A DNA stretch of 64,000 nucleotides, taken from Blautia liquoris. Its GTDB lineage: Bacteria > Bacillota > Clostridia > Lachnospirales > Lachnospiraceae. The notes under the pieces are model-generated. The model did no database searches. It was not told the DNA's origin and was given only the letters and a program-made list of their open reading frames with translations. The stretch covers positions 682,001 through 746,000 of the forward strand of contig NZ_CP063304.1 of the NCBI RefSeq assembly GCF_015159595.1, in the 5' to 3' direction. The position numbers and the translations under genes are program-made. Below, piece after piece: positions 8,021-17,935 of the stretch (within the stretch, counting starts at the first letter, position 1; each line of letters begins with the position of its first letter).

Positions 8021-9193
8021 ATGGAACATAAGACTGGTCTGGAAGATGCATACGTGATGAAAGACAATAAGAGGCTCCGTATGGGATATACGACAGGATC
8101 GTGTGCTGCCGCCGCGGCAAAAGCGGCGGCGTCTATGCTTTTGTGTGGAAGTAGCATCGAGGAGACTGCACTTATGACGCCGAAAGGTATTCTGCTGCAT
8201 CTTCTGATCGAAGACATCAAGATCAAGACAGATGACAACAATACACCGATTCAGGTGAGCTGCGCAGTGCGAAAGGACGGCGGGGACGATCCGGATGTGA
8301 CAGATCAGGCGCTTGTCTATGCGACAGTGACCAGACAAGACGAGGGAATCACGATCGATGGCGGAGAAGGTGTGGGACGTGTGACAAAACCAGGTCTTGC
8401 CCGTGCGGTCGGGGAGGCGGCAATCAACCCTGTTCCCCTTCAGATGATTACGCAGGAAGTGCAGGATATCTGCAGAGAATATGGATATCACGCTGGATTA
8501 AAAGTGGTCATCAGCATCCCGAGAGGAAGAGAACTGGCAGATAAAACCTTTAATCCCAGGCTTGGAATTGAGGGCGGGATCTCGGTTCTCGGGACCAGCG
8601 GGATTGTGATCCCCATGAGCGAAGATGCACTGATTGCCAGCATTCGTCTGGAAATGCAGACGTATGCTGCACGAGGAGAGAAATATCTGCTTGTCACACC
8701 CGGAAATTACGGAGAGAGATTTGCCTCTCAAATGAAGGAGTTAGATCACAGCACACAGATGAAATGCAGCAATTATGTCGGAGAGACAATTGACATGGCT
8801 GTCGAACTGGGGTTTAAGGGCGTCCTTTTTATCGCCCATATTGGAAAATTTATCAAAGTCTCCGGCGGGATCATGAATACGCACTCCCACAGCGCAGACT
8901 GTCGTGCAGAACTCATGGCAGCGGCATGTATCCGGGCTGGGGGAGATGCGGATACAGCCCATAAGGTTCTTGATACATTTACCACTGAGGAAGCACTTGA
9001 TGTTCTGGAAAAATCTGGTGCACAACTGGTTTGCAAGACGATGGAACAAGTCTGCCTGCGTGTGGAATTCTATCTGAAAAACAGATGTAAGGGCAGAATT
9101 CAGATTGGTGCAGTTCTCTTTTCACAGGTGAGGGGAAAACTGGGCGAGACATCTGAGGTGCCTTCGCTGATTAATTATTTAAATAACGAATGA
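8021..9193 (+). CDS. cbiD: Cobalt-precorrin-5B C1-methyltransferase CbiD
   Basis: Methylates C1 of the corrin ring in the anaerobic B12 route. The hallmark motif GYTTGSCAAAA lies at residues 22-32, and a Gly-rich segment, DGGEGVGRVTKPGL, near 115. The start at 8021 follows AGAGG; an in-frame TTG at 8003 has no ribosome site. About 390 residues, normal length. First gene of a tightly packed operon running to cbiC, behind the strong promoter at 7866-7894. Confidence 0.95.
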   Translation: MEHKTGLEDAYVMKDNKRLRMGYTTGSCAAAAAKAAASMLLCGSSIEETALMTPKGILLHLLIEDIKIKTDDNNTPIQVSCAVRKDGGDDPDVTDQALVYATVTRQDEGITIDGGEGVGRVTKPGLARAVGEAAINPVPLQMITQEVQDICREYGYHAGLKVVISIPRGRELADKTFNPRLGIEGGISVLGTSGIVIPMSEDALIASIRLEMQTYAARGEKYLLVTPGNYGERFASQMKELDHSTQMKCSNYVGETIDMAVELGFKGVLFIAHIGKFIKVSGGIMNTHSHSADCRAELMAAACIRAGGDADTAHKVLDTFTTEEALDVLEKSGAQLVCKTMEQVCLRVEFYLKNRCKGRIQIGAVLFSQVRGKLGETSEVPSLINYLNNE

Positions 9194-9207
9194 GAGGAAT
9201 AAAATAG

Positions 9208-9897
9208 ATGACAGGAAAATTATATGGTGTCGGTGTCGGTCCCGGGGATCCGGAACTTATGACTTTAAAAGCGGTAAAGGTCATAAGAGACAGCGATGTG
9301 ATTGCGCTGCCGGGAGAACATCCAAAAGATACGGTTGCCTGGCAGATTGCGGTAAAAGTCTGCCCGGAGATGGAAGAAAAAGAACTTCTGGCAGTACCTA
9401 TGCCGATGACGAAAGATAAAGAAAAACTAAAAGAGAGTCACAGACAGGGTGCAAGAATCATCTGTGGCGGGCTAAAAACCGGAAAGCAGGTGGCTTTTCT
9501 GACACTTGGAGATCCGACGGTTTATTCTACCTATCTCTACATGCATAAAATCGTAAAAAATGCCGGATATCCGGTTGAAATCATTAATGGGATCACTTCA
9601 TTTACCGCAGTAGCGGCGAAACTGAATATGGGTCTGGCAGAGGGCGGCGAGCTTTTACACGTTGTACCGGCGTCCTATCAGATTCAGGATTCCCTGGAAC
9701 TTCCCGGGACGAAAGTTCTGATGAAGGCTGGAAAAAGGATCCGCGATGTAAAACAGCAGCTGAAAGATCATAACGTGGAAGTTTCGATGATTGAAAATTG
9801 TGGAATGCCTGAGGAAAAGATCTATTACGGGGTGGATGAGATACCGGAGGATGCCGGCTATTATTCGCTGTTGATTGTAAAGGAGAAACGAAGATGA
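9208..9897 (+). CDS. cbiL: Cobalt-factor II / precorrin-2 C20-methyltransferase CbiL
   Basis: SAM-dependent methylation at C20 of the cobalt-loaded ring, the first methylation after cobalt insertion. Tetrapyrrole methylase fold of 229 residues: GVGVGPGDPELMTLKA at the N terminus and LTLGDPTVYSTY in the middle are typical of CbiL/CobI. Starts 15 bp after cbiD and overlaps cbiF by 4 bp (ATGA). Confidence 0.94.
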   Translation: MTGKLYGVGVGPGDPELMTLKAVKVIRDSDVIALPGEHPKDTVAWQIAVKVCPEMEEKELLAVPMPMTKDKEKLKESHRQGARIICGGLKTGKQVAFLTLGDPTVYSTYLYMHKIVKNAGYPVEIINGITSFTAVAAKLNMGLAEGGELLHVVPASYQIQDSLELPGTKVLMKAGKRIRDVKQQLKDHNVEVSMIENCGMPEEKIYYGVDEIPEDAGYYSLLIVKEKRR

Positions 9898-10658
9898 TTC
9901 ATTTCGTAGGAGCAGGCCCGGGAGCACCGGACTTGATTACTGTTCGGGGAAAACAATACCTTGAAAAGGCAGATGTGATTATCTATGCCGGATCGCTGGT
10001 GAATCCGGAACTGTTAAGCTATAAAAAAGAAGGCTGTGAAGTCTATAATTCTGCAAAAATGACGTTGGAAGAGGTTATCGCTGTCATGGAGCAGGCTGAG
10101 AAAAGCGCTCTGACGACGGTGAGATTACATACAGGCGATCCCTGTATCTATGGTGCGATCCGTGAGCAGATGGATATCCTGGATGAGAAGAAGATTACCT
10201 ATGATTCGTGTCCCGGCGTGAGTTCTTTTTGTGGGGCGGCATCGGCACTCGATCTGGAATATACGCTGCCGGATGTCTCTCAGAGTGTTGTGATTACCAG
10301 AATGGCAGGGAGGACTCCGGTACCCGAAAAAGAGAGCATAGAGTCTTTTGCAGCACACCAGGCGACGATGGTGGTTTTCTTGAGTACGGGGATGCTGCAG
10401 GACTTAAGCCGCCGGCTAATTGCAGGAGGATACACGGCCGATACGCCGGCAGCCATCGTGTATAAGGCGACCTGGGATGACGAAAAGACATGTGTCTGCA
10501 CTGTGGGTACACTTGCAGAGACGGCAAAGCATGAAGACATTACGAAAACCGCACTGATGATTATCGGAGATGCGGTCACACATTCAAATTATGACCGCTC
10601 TTTGCTGTACCATCCCGAGTTTACAACAGAATACAGAAAGGGGAGCAGTCCGACGTAG
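9894..10658 (+). CDS. cbiF: Cobalt-precorrin-4 C11-methyltransferase CbiF
   Basis: Methylates C11. The 254-residue methylase has GAGPGAPDLITVRG at the start, the IYAGSLVNPE signature near residue 33 and HTGDPCIYGA near 80, all characteristic of CbiF/CobM rather than its sister methylases. Translationally coupled to cbiL by a 4-bp overlap; cbiG starts 2 bp after its stop. Confidence 0.95.
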   Translation: MIHFVGAGPGAPDLITVRGKQYLEKADVIIYAGSLVNPELLSYKKEGCEVYNSAKMTLEEVIAVMEQAEKSALTTVRLHTGDPCIYGAIREQMDILDEKKITYDSCPGVSSFCGAASALDLEYTLPDVSQSVVITRMAGRTPVPEKESIESFAAHQATMVVFLSTGMLQDLSRRLIAGGYTADTPAAIVYKATWDDEKTCVCTVGTLAETAKHEDITKTALMIIGDAVTHSNYDRSLLYHPEFTTEYRKGSSPT

Positions 10659-10660
10659 TT

Positions 10661-11722
10661 ATGAAAATAGCAGGAATATGTTTTACCCAGAACGGGTATC
10701 ACTTGTTAGAGAAGATAGAAAAGATCTTAAGACAGGAGGATCACGATGTCTGCGTCGCTTATAAAAGCCGCTTTTCAGCGAAAGATCATCCGGAGAAACT
10801 CCAGGAGGATTTAAAAGAATGGGTTGGGAAACGTTTCCTAGACAGCGATGCGGTCATTTTTATCGGTGCTACAGGGATTACGGTACGAACAATCGCGCCG
10901 TATGTAAAGGATAAAAGGCAGGATCCGGCTGTGATTGTACTCGATGAGAGTGGAAAGTTCTGTATTCCGCTCCTGTCCGGACATATCGGCGGTGCAAATG
11001 ATCTCGCCGTGTGGCTGGCGGATCGGATACATGCGGTTCCGGTTGTGACAACGGCGACGGATATCAATGATATCTTTGCCGTCGATGTTTATGCGAAGAA
11101 GAACCATATGACACTTTCTAATATGACCTATGCGAAAGAGGTTTCTGCATCACTGCTGAGTGGATATCCGGTGGGCTTTCAAAGCGATTTTCCGGTAGAG
11201 GGTGCGCTTCCATCGGGATTCGTGTGGGAGAAAGATCTGGGTCCGGAAGATCCAGAGACTGTGACGCTAGGTGTAAGCGTCAGTCCTTCCTACAAGAATG
11301 CACACTTTGACCATTGTCTGTGGTTGATTCCAAAGTGTATCACAATCGGGATTGGATGCAGAAAAGGGGCAACTTCTGCGCAGATTGCGGATCTTGTCCG
11401 CGATGTTTTAAAGGAGAATTACCTCTATCCGGAGGCTCTTAGCCGCGTGGCTACAATCGACCGGAAAGCCGAGGAGCCTGGACTTTTGCAGTTTTGCAGG
11501 GAACTAGATCTTCCGATGGTCACCTACACAGCAGAGGAGCTCAATGCAGCAAAGGGGAAGTTTACCCCATCCAAATTTGTCAAGGATACCACGGGCGTGG
11601 ACAATGTATGTGAACGCTGTGCGATGCTTGCGGGTAATGGTGAGATGATTGTAAAGAAAACACAAAAAGATGGCGTAACCTGTGCCTGCGTGCTTTCAGA
11701 CTGGAGGGTTAGCTTTGAATAA
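10661..11722 (+). CDS. cbiG: Cobalt-precorrin-5A hydrolase CbiG
   Basis: Opens the lactone ring of cobalt-precorrin-5A and releases the two-carbon fragment. The N-terminal part contains FIGATGITVRTIAPY and the LLSGHIGGANDLA motif; the C-terminal part begins with GIGCRKGAT near residue 225. About 353 residues, the usual two-part length. Its 3' end overlaps the TTG start of cbiH by 8 bp. Confidence 0.95.
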   Translation: MKIAGICFTQNGYHLLEKIEKILRQEDHDVCVAYKSRFSAKDHPEKLQEDLKEWVGKRFLDSDAVIFIGATGITVRTIAPYVKDKRQDPAVIVLDESGKFCIPLLSGHIGGANDLAVWLADRIHAVPVVTTATDINDIFAVDVYAKKNHMTLSNMTYAKEVSASLLSGYPVGFQSDFPVEGALPSGFVWEKDLGPEDPETVTLGVSVSPSYKNAHFDHCLWLIPKCITIGIGCRKGATSAQIADLVRDVLKENYLYPEALSRVATIDRKAEEPGLLQFCRELDLPMVTYTAEELNAAKGKFTPSKFVKDTTGVDNVCERCAMLAGNGEMIVKKTQKDGVTCACVLSDWRVSFE

Positions 11723-12446
11723 GATTTATGTTGTGGGCATCGGCCCCGGAGCTTATGAAAAAATGACAATTGAGGCTGATCGGGCCTTACAGTCAAGCGA
11801 TATGATAATTGGATATACGGTGTATGTAGATCTGGTAAAGGAACACTACCCCACTAAGATATTTCTCACAACGCCGATGAAAAAAGAAGTAGATCGCTGC
11901 ATGATGGCGTTTGAGGAAGCAAAAAAAGGTCACGTGGTGTCGATGATCTGCAGCGGAGATACCGGCGTCTATGGAATGGCGGGGCTGATGTATGAGATCG
12001 GGGAAAAGTATCCGGATGTGGAACTTAAGATTATACCAGGTGTGACGGCGGCTCTTGCAGGAGCCGCTGTCCTTGGGGCGCCCCTGATTCACGATTTCTG
12101 TCTGATCAGCCTAAGCGATCTTCTGACGCCGAAAGAAAAGATAAAGAGCAGACTTTTACACGCCTCTGAGGCGGATTTTGTGATCTGTCTATATAATCCA
12201 TCGAGTAAGAAGCGAAGCGGTTATCTTAGATGGGCATGTGACCTAATGATGGAATATAAGAGCGAAGATACCGTCTGTGGAATTGTAAAAAATATTGGCC
12301 GGGAGAAAGAGAGCGTTTTGCTTCTGTCACTTTCACAGTTAAAGAATACAGACGTGGATATGTTTACCACGGTATTTATAGGGAATTCTCAGACGAAACA
12401 AGTAGATGGACATATGGTGACCCCGAGGGGTTACAAGGGGGTCTGA
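11715..12446 (+). CDS. cbiH: Cobalt-precorrin-3 / precorrin-3B C17-methyltransferase CbiH
   Basis: Catalyses C17 methylation with ring contraction, the defining step of corrin formation. The start is TTG at 11715, with GGAGGG 6-10 bases upstream and inside the end of cbiG; this gives MNKIYVVGIGPGAYEKMT. Other family marks are SGDTGVYGMAGL near residue 80, IPGVTAALAGAAVLGAPL and CLYNPSSKKR. About 243 residues. Confidence 0.94.
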   Translation: MNKIYVVGIGPGAYEKMTIEADRALQSSDMIIGYTVYVDLVKEHYPTKIFLTTPMKKEVDRCMMAFEEAKKGHVVSMICSGDTGVYGMAGLMYEIGEKYPDVELKIIPGVTAALAGAAVLGAPLIHDFCLISLSDLLTPKEKIKSRLLHASEADFVICLYNPSSKKRSGYLRWACDLMMEYKSEDTVCGIVKNIGREKESVLLLSLSQLKNTDVDMFTTVFIGNSQTKQVDGHMVTPRGYKGV

Positions 12447-12448
12447 AA

Positions 12449-14461
12449 ATGTATCAGGTACTGCTGTTTGCGGGTACGATTGAGGGCCGTCTTCTCGCAG
12501 AATTTTTAAGGACACATCACATAAAAACCAGAGTTTGTGTGGCCACAGAGTATGGCCAAAGTCTGATTGATGGCGATTCGGATATCCATGTCTCCCATGA
12601 GAGACTTACAAAAGAGCAGATGGAAGAGCTGATGGACTCCATGCCGGGTGTCCTTGTCGTGGACGCCACGCACCCCTACGCTGCGCTTGTGACGGATAAT
12701 ATCAAGAATGCCGCAGCACACACGGGTTGTGAGTATCTCCGCCTTTTAAGAGCAGGAGAAAGTATGCATGAGAACACAGGCCAGGGTCTGCCTGTTATCT
12801 ATGTGGATTCTGCCGCGGCTGCCGCCGACTGGCTAAACGGCCGAGAGGGAGCCGTACTGCTTACGACAGGGAGCAAGGAATTGGCCGAATTTACGAAGGT
12901 AAACAATTATGAGGAAAGGCTGTATGCCCGGGTTCTTTCTCTTTGGCAGGTTGTGAAAAAGTGTTCAGATCTTGGAATTCAAGGAAAGCACCTGATCTGC
13001 ATGCAGGGACCATTTTCCGTGGAAATGAACATTGCTCTGATTCGCCAGCATCAGATCCGATATCTTGTCACCAAAGATACTGGGGCCGCGGGAGGGTTTC
13101 CGGAAAAGGTACAGGCAGTAAAAGAGACAGGCACTATACTTGTAGTGATAGGCCGGCCGGTAAAGGAGACTGGAAAGTCTCTTCTGGAATGCAAACATAA
13201 GCTGTGTGAGCGTTTTCACTTGGGTTCAAACGCACGGATTGCCCTTGTCGGCATCGGAATGGGAAAAAAAGACGGTATGACCTGCGAGGCCAGAAAATGG
13301 TGTGAGAACTCTGATCTGCTGATCGGTGCCTCACGTATGCTTGAGGCTGTCGCAGGTGAAAATCAGGATGTTTATCAGGAATACCGCGCCAAAGAGATTG
13401 CAGATTATATCCATAAACATCCGGGATATGATCAGATCGCCATTTTGATGTCTGGCGATGTGGGCTTTTACAGCGGAACTAAGAAGTTGCTTGAGCTATT
13501 GCCCCAAGATACCAAACTCTTTCCAGGCGTGGCCTCTGTCGTGGATTTTTGTGCAAAAATCAGAGAATCCTGGGATGATGCCGTGATTTTAAGTGCTCAC
13601 GGGAAGAGATGCAACTTGTTGATGGAGATTATGCAGCATGAAAAAGTGTTTGCAATTCTGGGAGAACGTGGACAGGTAAGCGACCTTTGTGGAAAACTGC
13701 ACGACTTTGGGATGGACAATGTGGATATCTATGTCGGCGAACGGCTTTCCTATCCGGAGGAACGGATTATAAAAGGCCATCCGGCAGATTTCCTAAAGTT
13801 TGTCACAGATCCGCTTGCAGTTATTCTGGTAAAGAACAAACATGCTTTGGCGTGTGTTACGCATGGACTTTTAGATGAGGACTTTATCCGGGAGAAAGTT
13901 CCGATGACAAAGGAAGAAGTGCGTGAAGTCGCAGTCTGCAAACTGCATCTGAAACGCGATTCTGTCGTTTATGATATCGGTGCGGGCAGCGGTTCTGTCT
14001 CTGTGGAGATGGCCCGTGTGGCATCGAGGGGCAGAGTCTATGCCATCGAGAAGAAGCCAGACGCAGTACAGCTGCTTAAAAAAAACCGTCAAAAGTTCTG
14101 TACAGACAATATGGAGATTGTAAAAGGATATGCCCCGGAGATACTTGAAAGTCTTCCTGTTCCGACGCACGCATTTATCGGCGGTTCTTCCGGTAATCTG
14201 AGGGAAATTTGTGAATTGCTGCTGAAGAAGAATCCCAAAATCCGTCTGGTTATGACGACGATCACTCTCGAGACACTCACCGAGGCGCTGAGTGTGCTAA
14301 AAGATCTGGCGGTAAGTCATCAGGAAATTGTGCAGATGAGCGTTTCAAGATCCGAGGAGATTGGCCGTTATCATATGATGAAGGGCCAGAATCCAATCTA
14401 CATTGTATCCTGCCAGGGCGAATGCCAGGTAAAGTCCATGGACAGAAAGGAGAATATATGA
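12449..14461 (+). CDS. cbiJET: Fused CbiJ-CbiE-CbiT (precorrin-6A reductase, C5 and C15 methyltransferases)
   Basis: A 670-residue three-domain protein. Residues 1-250 are CbiJ/CobK, the NADH-dependent cobalt-precorrin-6A reductase (FAGTIEGR 7-14, DATHPYA 72-78). Residues 262-465 are CbiE, which methylates C5 (GIGMGKK 268-274, LMSGDVGFYSG near 333). Residues 475-660 are CbiT, which methylates C15 and decarboxylates (DIGAGSGSVSVEMAR 509-523). CbiE-CbiT fusions are well known as CobL; adding the reductase puts three consecutive steps in one chain. No frame interruption is visible. It starts 2 bp after cbiH and overlaps cbiA by 4 bp. Confidence 0.93.
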   Translation: MYQVLLFAGTIEGRLLAEFLRTHHIKTRVCVATEYGQSLIDGDSDIHVSHERLTKEQMEELMDSMPGVLVVDATHPYAALVTDNIKNAAAHTGCEYLRLLRAGESMHENTGQGLPVIYVDSAAAAADWLNGREGAVLLTTGSKELAEFTKVNNYEERLYARVLSLWQVVKKCSDLGIQGKHLICMQGPFSVEMNIALIRQHQIRYLVTKDTGAAGGFPEKVQAVKETGTILVVIGRPVKETGKSLLECKHKLCERFHLGSNARIALVGIGMGKKDGMTCEARKWCENSDLLIGASRMLEAVAGENQDVYQEYRAKEIADYIHKHPGYDQIAILMSGDVGFYSGTKKLLELLPQDTKLFPGVASVVDFCAKIRESWDDAVILSAHGKRCNLLMEIMQHEKVFAILGERGQVSDLCGKLHDFGMDNVDIYVGERLSYPEERIIKGHPADFLKFVTDPLAVILVKNKHALACVTHGLLDEDFIREKVPMTKEEVREVAVCKLHLKRDSVVYDIGAGSGSVSVEMARVASRGRVYAIEKKPDAVQLLKKNRQKFCTDNMEIVKGYAPEILESLPVPTHAFIGGSSGNLREICELLLKKNPKIRLVMTTITLETLTEALSVLKDLAVSHQEIVQMSVSRSEEIGRYHMMKGQNPIYIVSCQGECQVKSMDRKENI

Positions 14462-15837
14462 GCATAGCGAGAATCCTTTTTGCCGCACCAAAGAGCGGAA
14501 GCGGGAAAACACTGATCACCTGTGGTATCCTAAATCTTCTGAAACGCCGTGGTCTTGAGGTATCCTCCTTTAAGTGTGGCCCGGACTACATTGATCCCAT
14601 GTTCCATCAGACAGTACTTGGAATTGCCGGCAGAAATCTGGATCCTTTTTTCACAGACCCGGATACGACCTGTTATCTCTTTGAAAAACATACAAAAGCC
14701 TCCCAGATTGCTGTGATGGAAGGTGTGATGGGTTATTACGATGGTCTTGCCGGGACGAAAACAAGGGCAAGCACCTATGATATGGCAAGGATTACCAATA
14801 CTCCGGTGATTCTTGTGGCAGATGCGAAAGGAGCCAGTGTCTCGCTGGCTGCTTTAATCAAGGGATTTCGGGATTACAGAGAAGACAGCCATATCGAGGG
14901 TGTGATCTTAAACCGACTTTCTCCTATGATGTATAGCGGGATGAAGGAACTTATCGAACGTGAGACAGGTATCGCAGTTCTTGGATACGTTCCGGTTTTA
15001 GAGGATTTTGGACTCGAGAGCCGCCATCTGGGTCTGATCCTTCCGGGTGAAGTGCCGGAGCTCAAGGAAAACCTGAACAGACTATCCGACACACTCGAAA
15101 AAACATGTGATATTGACAGAATGATGAAACTTGCATCCGGTGCGGGCGAAATCACTTTTGACAAAGATAAGATCAGCACAGCCGGACTTTATACATCGAA
15201 CGTTAAGAACCAAAGAGTGAGAATCGGTCTTGCCAAAGATGAGGCTTTCTGTTTCTTTTATCAGGACAACCTGGAGTTATTGGAAGATCTGGGTGCAGTT
15301 CTTGTGCCTTTTTCTTTGATTCATGACCGGAAACTCCCAGATGATCTGGATGGACTATTGCTTTATGGAGGCTATCCGGAATTGTATGCGAGGGAATTAA
15401 GTGAGAATAAATCGATGATGGAAAGTGTGAGAACGGCTATTCAAGAGGGTCTTTTGACTGTGGCAGAATGCGGCGGATTCATGTATCTGCACCGTGAGAT
15501 GGAGGACATGGAAAGACATAGCTGGCCGATGACTGGTGTGATTGACGGAAAAGTCTCTTATACAGGCAGCTTAAGTCGGTTTGGGTATATCACATTAAAT
15601 GAAGGCAGTGTTTTTGGAGAAAAAATAGGACCGCTTACGGCGCATGAGTTTCATTACTTTGATTCCACAAGCTGCGGTAATTCCTTTCATGCAGATAAAC
15701 CGGAAAGCAGCCGACACTGGAAGTGCGTTCACAGCACAGATACTCTGTTTGCCGGGTTCCCGCATCTTTATTACTATGGAAATCCCGCATTTGCAAAGAA
15801 CTTCATAGATCGGTGCCACGAGAGGAGATTAACGTGA
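14458..15837 (+). CDS. cbiA: Cobyrinate a,c-diamide synthase CbiA
   Basis: Amidates the a and c side chains using ATP and glutamine. The N-terminal P-loop-like motif AAPKSGSGKTLITCGIL lies at residues 8-24. The glutamine amidotransferase domain carries LLYGGYPELYA and the Cys nucleophile in VAECGGFMYL near residue 340. The start at 14458 has AAGGAG upstream and overlaps the preceding stop (ATGA). About 459 residues, normal for CbiA. Confidence 0.95.
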   Translation: MSIARILFAAPKSGSGKTLITCGILNLLKRRGLEVSSFKCGPDYIDPMFHQTVLGIAGRNLDPFFTDPDTTCYLFEKHTKASQIAVMEGVMGYYDGLAGTKTRASTYDMARITNTPVILVADAKGASVSLAALIKGFRDYREDSHIEGVILNRLSPMMYSGMKELIERETGIAVLGYVPVLEDFGLESRHLGLILPGEVPELKENLNRLSDTLEKTCDIDRMMKLASGAGEITFDKDKISTAGLYTSNVKNQRVRIGLAKDEAFCFFYQDNLELLEDLGAVLVPFSLIHDRKLPDDLDGLLLYGGYPELYARELSENKSMMESVRTAIQEGLLTVAECGGFMYLHREMEDMERHSWPMTGVIDGKVSYTGSLSRFGYITLNEGSVFGEKIGPLTAHEFHYFDSTSCGNSFHADKPESSRHWKCVHSTDTLFAGFPHLYYYGNPAFAKNFIDRCHERRLT

Positions 15838-16808
15838 GAGACATGATACTTCCGGCTGTGGCGGCAGGATTTTTGCTGGATCTGATCTTTGGAGATCCGC
15901 ATTTTCTATATCACCCTATACGGCTGATCGGAAAACTCATCGAAAAACTGGAAAGATTTCTGCGGGCTGTATTCCCAAAGAATAAACGTGGAGAGCGCAT
16001 CGCCGGGTTTTTACTGGTGATCTTTGTGGTCGGAATCAGCACTGCGCTTCCCGAACTCATTCTGCATTTTTTCTATACAAAAGTGAATATCTGGGCATAT
16101 TTTGCGTTGGAGACGTTCTGGTGTTATCAGCTTTTGGCGACAAAATCTCTGAAGGTGGAAAGCATGAAGGTCTATGACAAGTTAAAGAACGGCACGCTTA
16201 CAGAGGCAAGACAGGCAGTTTCCATGATTGTGGGACGGGATACGGATGCTTTGGACAGGGAAGGCGTTACGAAGGCGGCGGTCGAAACCGTGGCGGAGAA
16301 TACGGCGGACGGTATCATTGCCCCGCTGATTTTTATGATGATTGCCGGGGCAGCAGGAGGGTTTTTCTACAAGTCGATCAATACCATGGACTCCATGGTC
16401 GCATATAAAAATGATAAATACCGTTATTTTGGTACTCCTGCAGCAAAACTTGATGATGTGGCAAACTTTCTGCCAAGTCGAATCGGCGGACTTTTGATGA
16501 TTGCCGCAAGTTATCTGCTCGGGATGAACGGGAAACAGGCGAAAAAAATCTTTTTCCGAGACCGCAAAAAACACAGCAGTCCGAACTCCGCGCAGACAGA
16601 ATCTGTGATGGCAGGGGCACTGGGTGTACAGCTTGCGGGCAATGCCATCTATTTTGGAAAGATGGTGGAAAAGCCTGCGCTGGGGGATCCGCTTTGTGCG
16701 GTCAATCCGGAGGATATTGTAAAGGCCTGCCGGCTGTTATATGCGACGGCTGCTCTGGCATTGGTGCTGACTGGAATCATCCGGCTGCTTGTACTATTGA
16801 TTTTTTGA
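15834..16808 (+). CDS. cbiB: Adenosylcobinamide-phosphate synthase CbiB
   Basis: Membrane enzyme that attaches the aminopropanol phosphate arm to adenosylcobyric acid. The start is GTG at 15834, seven bases after AGGAGA and overlapping the cbiA stop; the next Met is three codons in. Family marks are LDLIFGDPHFLYHPIRLIG near residue 15, VAENTADGIIAPL near 155 and NTMDSMVAYKNDKY near 185. Several membrane segments are present, and the protein ends in a hydrophobic helix. Confidence 0.94.
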   Translation: MRDMILPAVAAGFLLDLIFGDPHFLYHPIRLIGKLIEKLERFLRAVFPKNKRGERIAGFLLVIFVVGISTALPELILHFFYTKVNIWAYFALETFWCYQLLATKSLKVESMKVYDKLKNGTLTEARQAVSMIVGRDTDALDREGVTKAAVETVAENTADGIIAPLIFMMIAGAAGGFFYKSINTMDSMVAYKNDKYRYFGTPAAKLDDVANFLPSRIGGLLMIAASYLLGMNGKQAKKIFFRDRKKHSSPNSAQTESVMAGALGVQLAGNAIYFGKMVEKPALGDPLCAVNPEDIVKACRLLYATAALALVLTGIIRLLVLLIF

Positions 16809-16880
16809 ATCAAAAATGCCGGAATGGGAGTCAATAGATCTGATTGATATCAACAACTTACGCGCAATCGAGAGGGCAAA

Positions 16881-17930
16881 ATGGAGAATTTGATGAAAGA
16901 ACAGATACACGGCGGGGATGTGTACCGGCACCCGGATGTGCTCGATTTTTCCGCCAATATGAATCCTCTGGGCACGCCGGAATCGGTGATTTTGGCGGCA
17001 CAGAAAGGAGTAAGAAACATCTGCAATTATCCGGATGTGCAGCAGCACAAATTAAAGACCGCACTGGCAGACTATGAGAATGTGCCATATGGATCATTGA
17101 TTTGTGGAAATGGTGCGGCTGAGCTGATCTTTACACTTGCCCAGGCGCTGCGTCCGAAGCGGGCTGTGGTGTTGGCACCGACGTTTGCGGAATATGAGCT
17201 TGCCTTAAAGAGCGTGGGATGTGAAATGCACCATGTAATGCTTTTTGAGGAAGATGGCTTTGAGTTAAAAAGCGTACAGGGGGTCTGTGATGAAGTCTCA
17301 GCCGGGGCAGACCTCGTCTGTCTGTGCAATCCGAATAATCCCACGGGGAAACTAATCAGCCGCAAGATGATTCTTTCTATCTTAAATCACTGCAGAAAAC
17401 ATCATTCGCGTCTGCTGCTGGATGAGTGTTTTAATGATTTCATTGATGATCCGGATACGTATACGCTGAAACATGATTTTTATGAGTATCCGAATCTTTT
17501 TCTGCTCAAGGCATTTACAAAGAGATACGCAATGGCAGGCCTTCGGCTTGGTTACGGAATCTGTTCAGATGTCGGTCTTCTCGACCGCATGGGAAGATGC
17601 GTACAGCCATGGAACATCTCTATACCGGCACAGGAGGCGGGAACGGCAGCGTTAATGGAAAAGGATTATGAAAAAAGGGCACGCTTACTGATCCGCACAG
17701 AGAGGGAATGGCTGAAGGGGGAACTGAGAAACGCAGGGCTTACGGTATATGATTCAAAGGCAAATTATATCTTTTTTAAGGGACCGGAAGACCTGGGCAG
17801 GCACTGCCTTGAGAATAAGGTTATGATTCGTGACTGCAGCAACTATGCCGGTCTTGCGAAGGGATATTACCGGATTGCCGTAAAACGGCATGAGGAGAAT
17901 GAACAGCTGATCAGGGCGATTGGGAGGTAG
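16881..17930 (+). CDS. cobD: L-threonine-O-3-phosphate decarboxylase CobD
   Basis: PLP enzyme that makes (R)-1-amino-2-propanol phosphate for the lower-ligand arm, the partner step of CbiB. Class I aminotransferase fold with [22 protein letters not shown] at the N terminus, [10 protein letters not shown] near residue 155 and the PLP-lysine region [17 protein letters not shown] near 210. GAGAGGG precedes ATG 16881; ATG 16893 is a possible alternative. The histidinol-phosphate aminotransferase family is close, but the operon position decides the call. Confidence 0.9.
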   Translation: MENLMKEQIHGGDVYRHPDVLDFSANMNPLGTPESVILAAQKGVRNICNYPDVQQHKLKTALADYENVPYGSLICGNGAAELIFTLAQALRPKRAVVLAPTFAEYELALKSVGCEMHHVMLFEEDGFELKSVQGVCDEVSAGADLVCLCNPNNPTGKLISRKMILSILNHCRKHHSRLLLDECFNDFIDDPDTYTLKHDFYEYPNLFLLKAFTKRYAMAGLRLGYGICSDVGLLDRMGRCVQPWNISIPAQEAGTAALMEKDYEKRARLLIRTEREWLKGELRNAGLTVYDSKANYIFFKGPEDLGRHCLENKVMIRDCSNYAGLAKGYYRIAVKRHEENEQLIRAIGR

Positions 17931-17935
17931 AGGAT

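Noticed and set aside
7979-8491. Minus-strand ORFs over the start of cbiD
   Set aside because: They overlap the conserved cbiD N terminus and the strong promoter and have no recognisable motifs.
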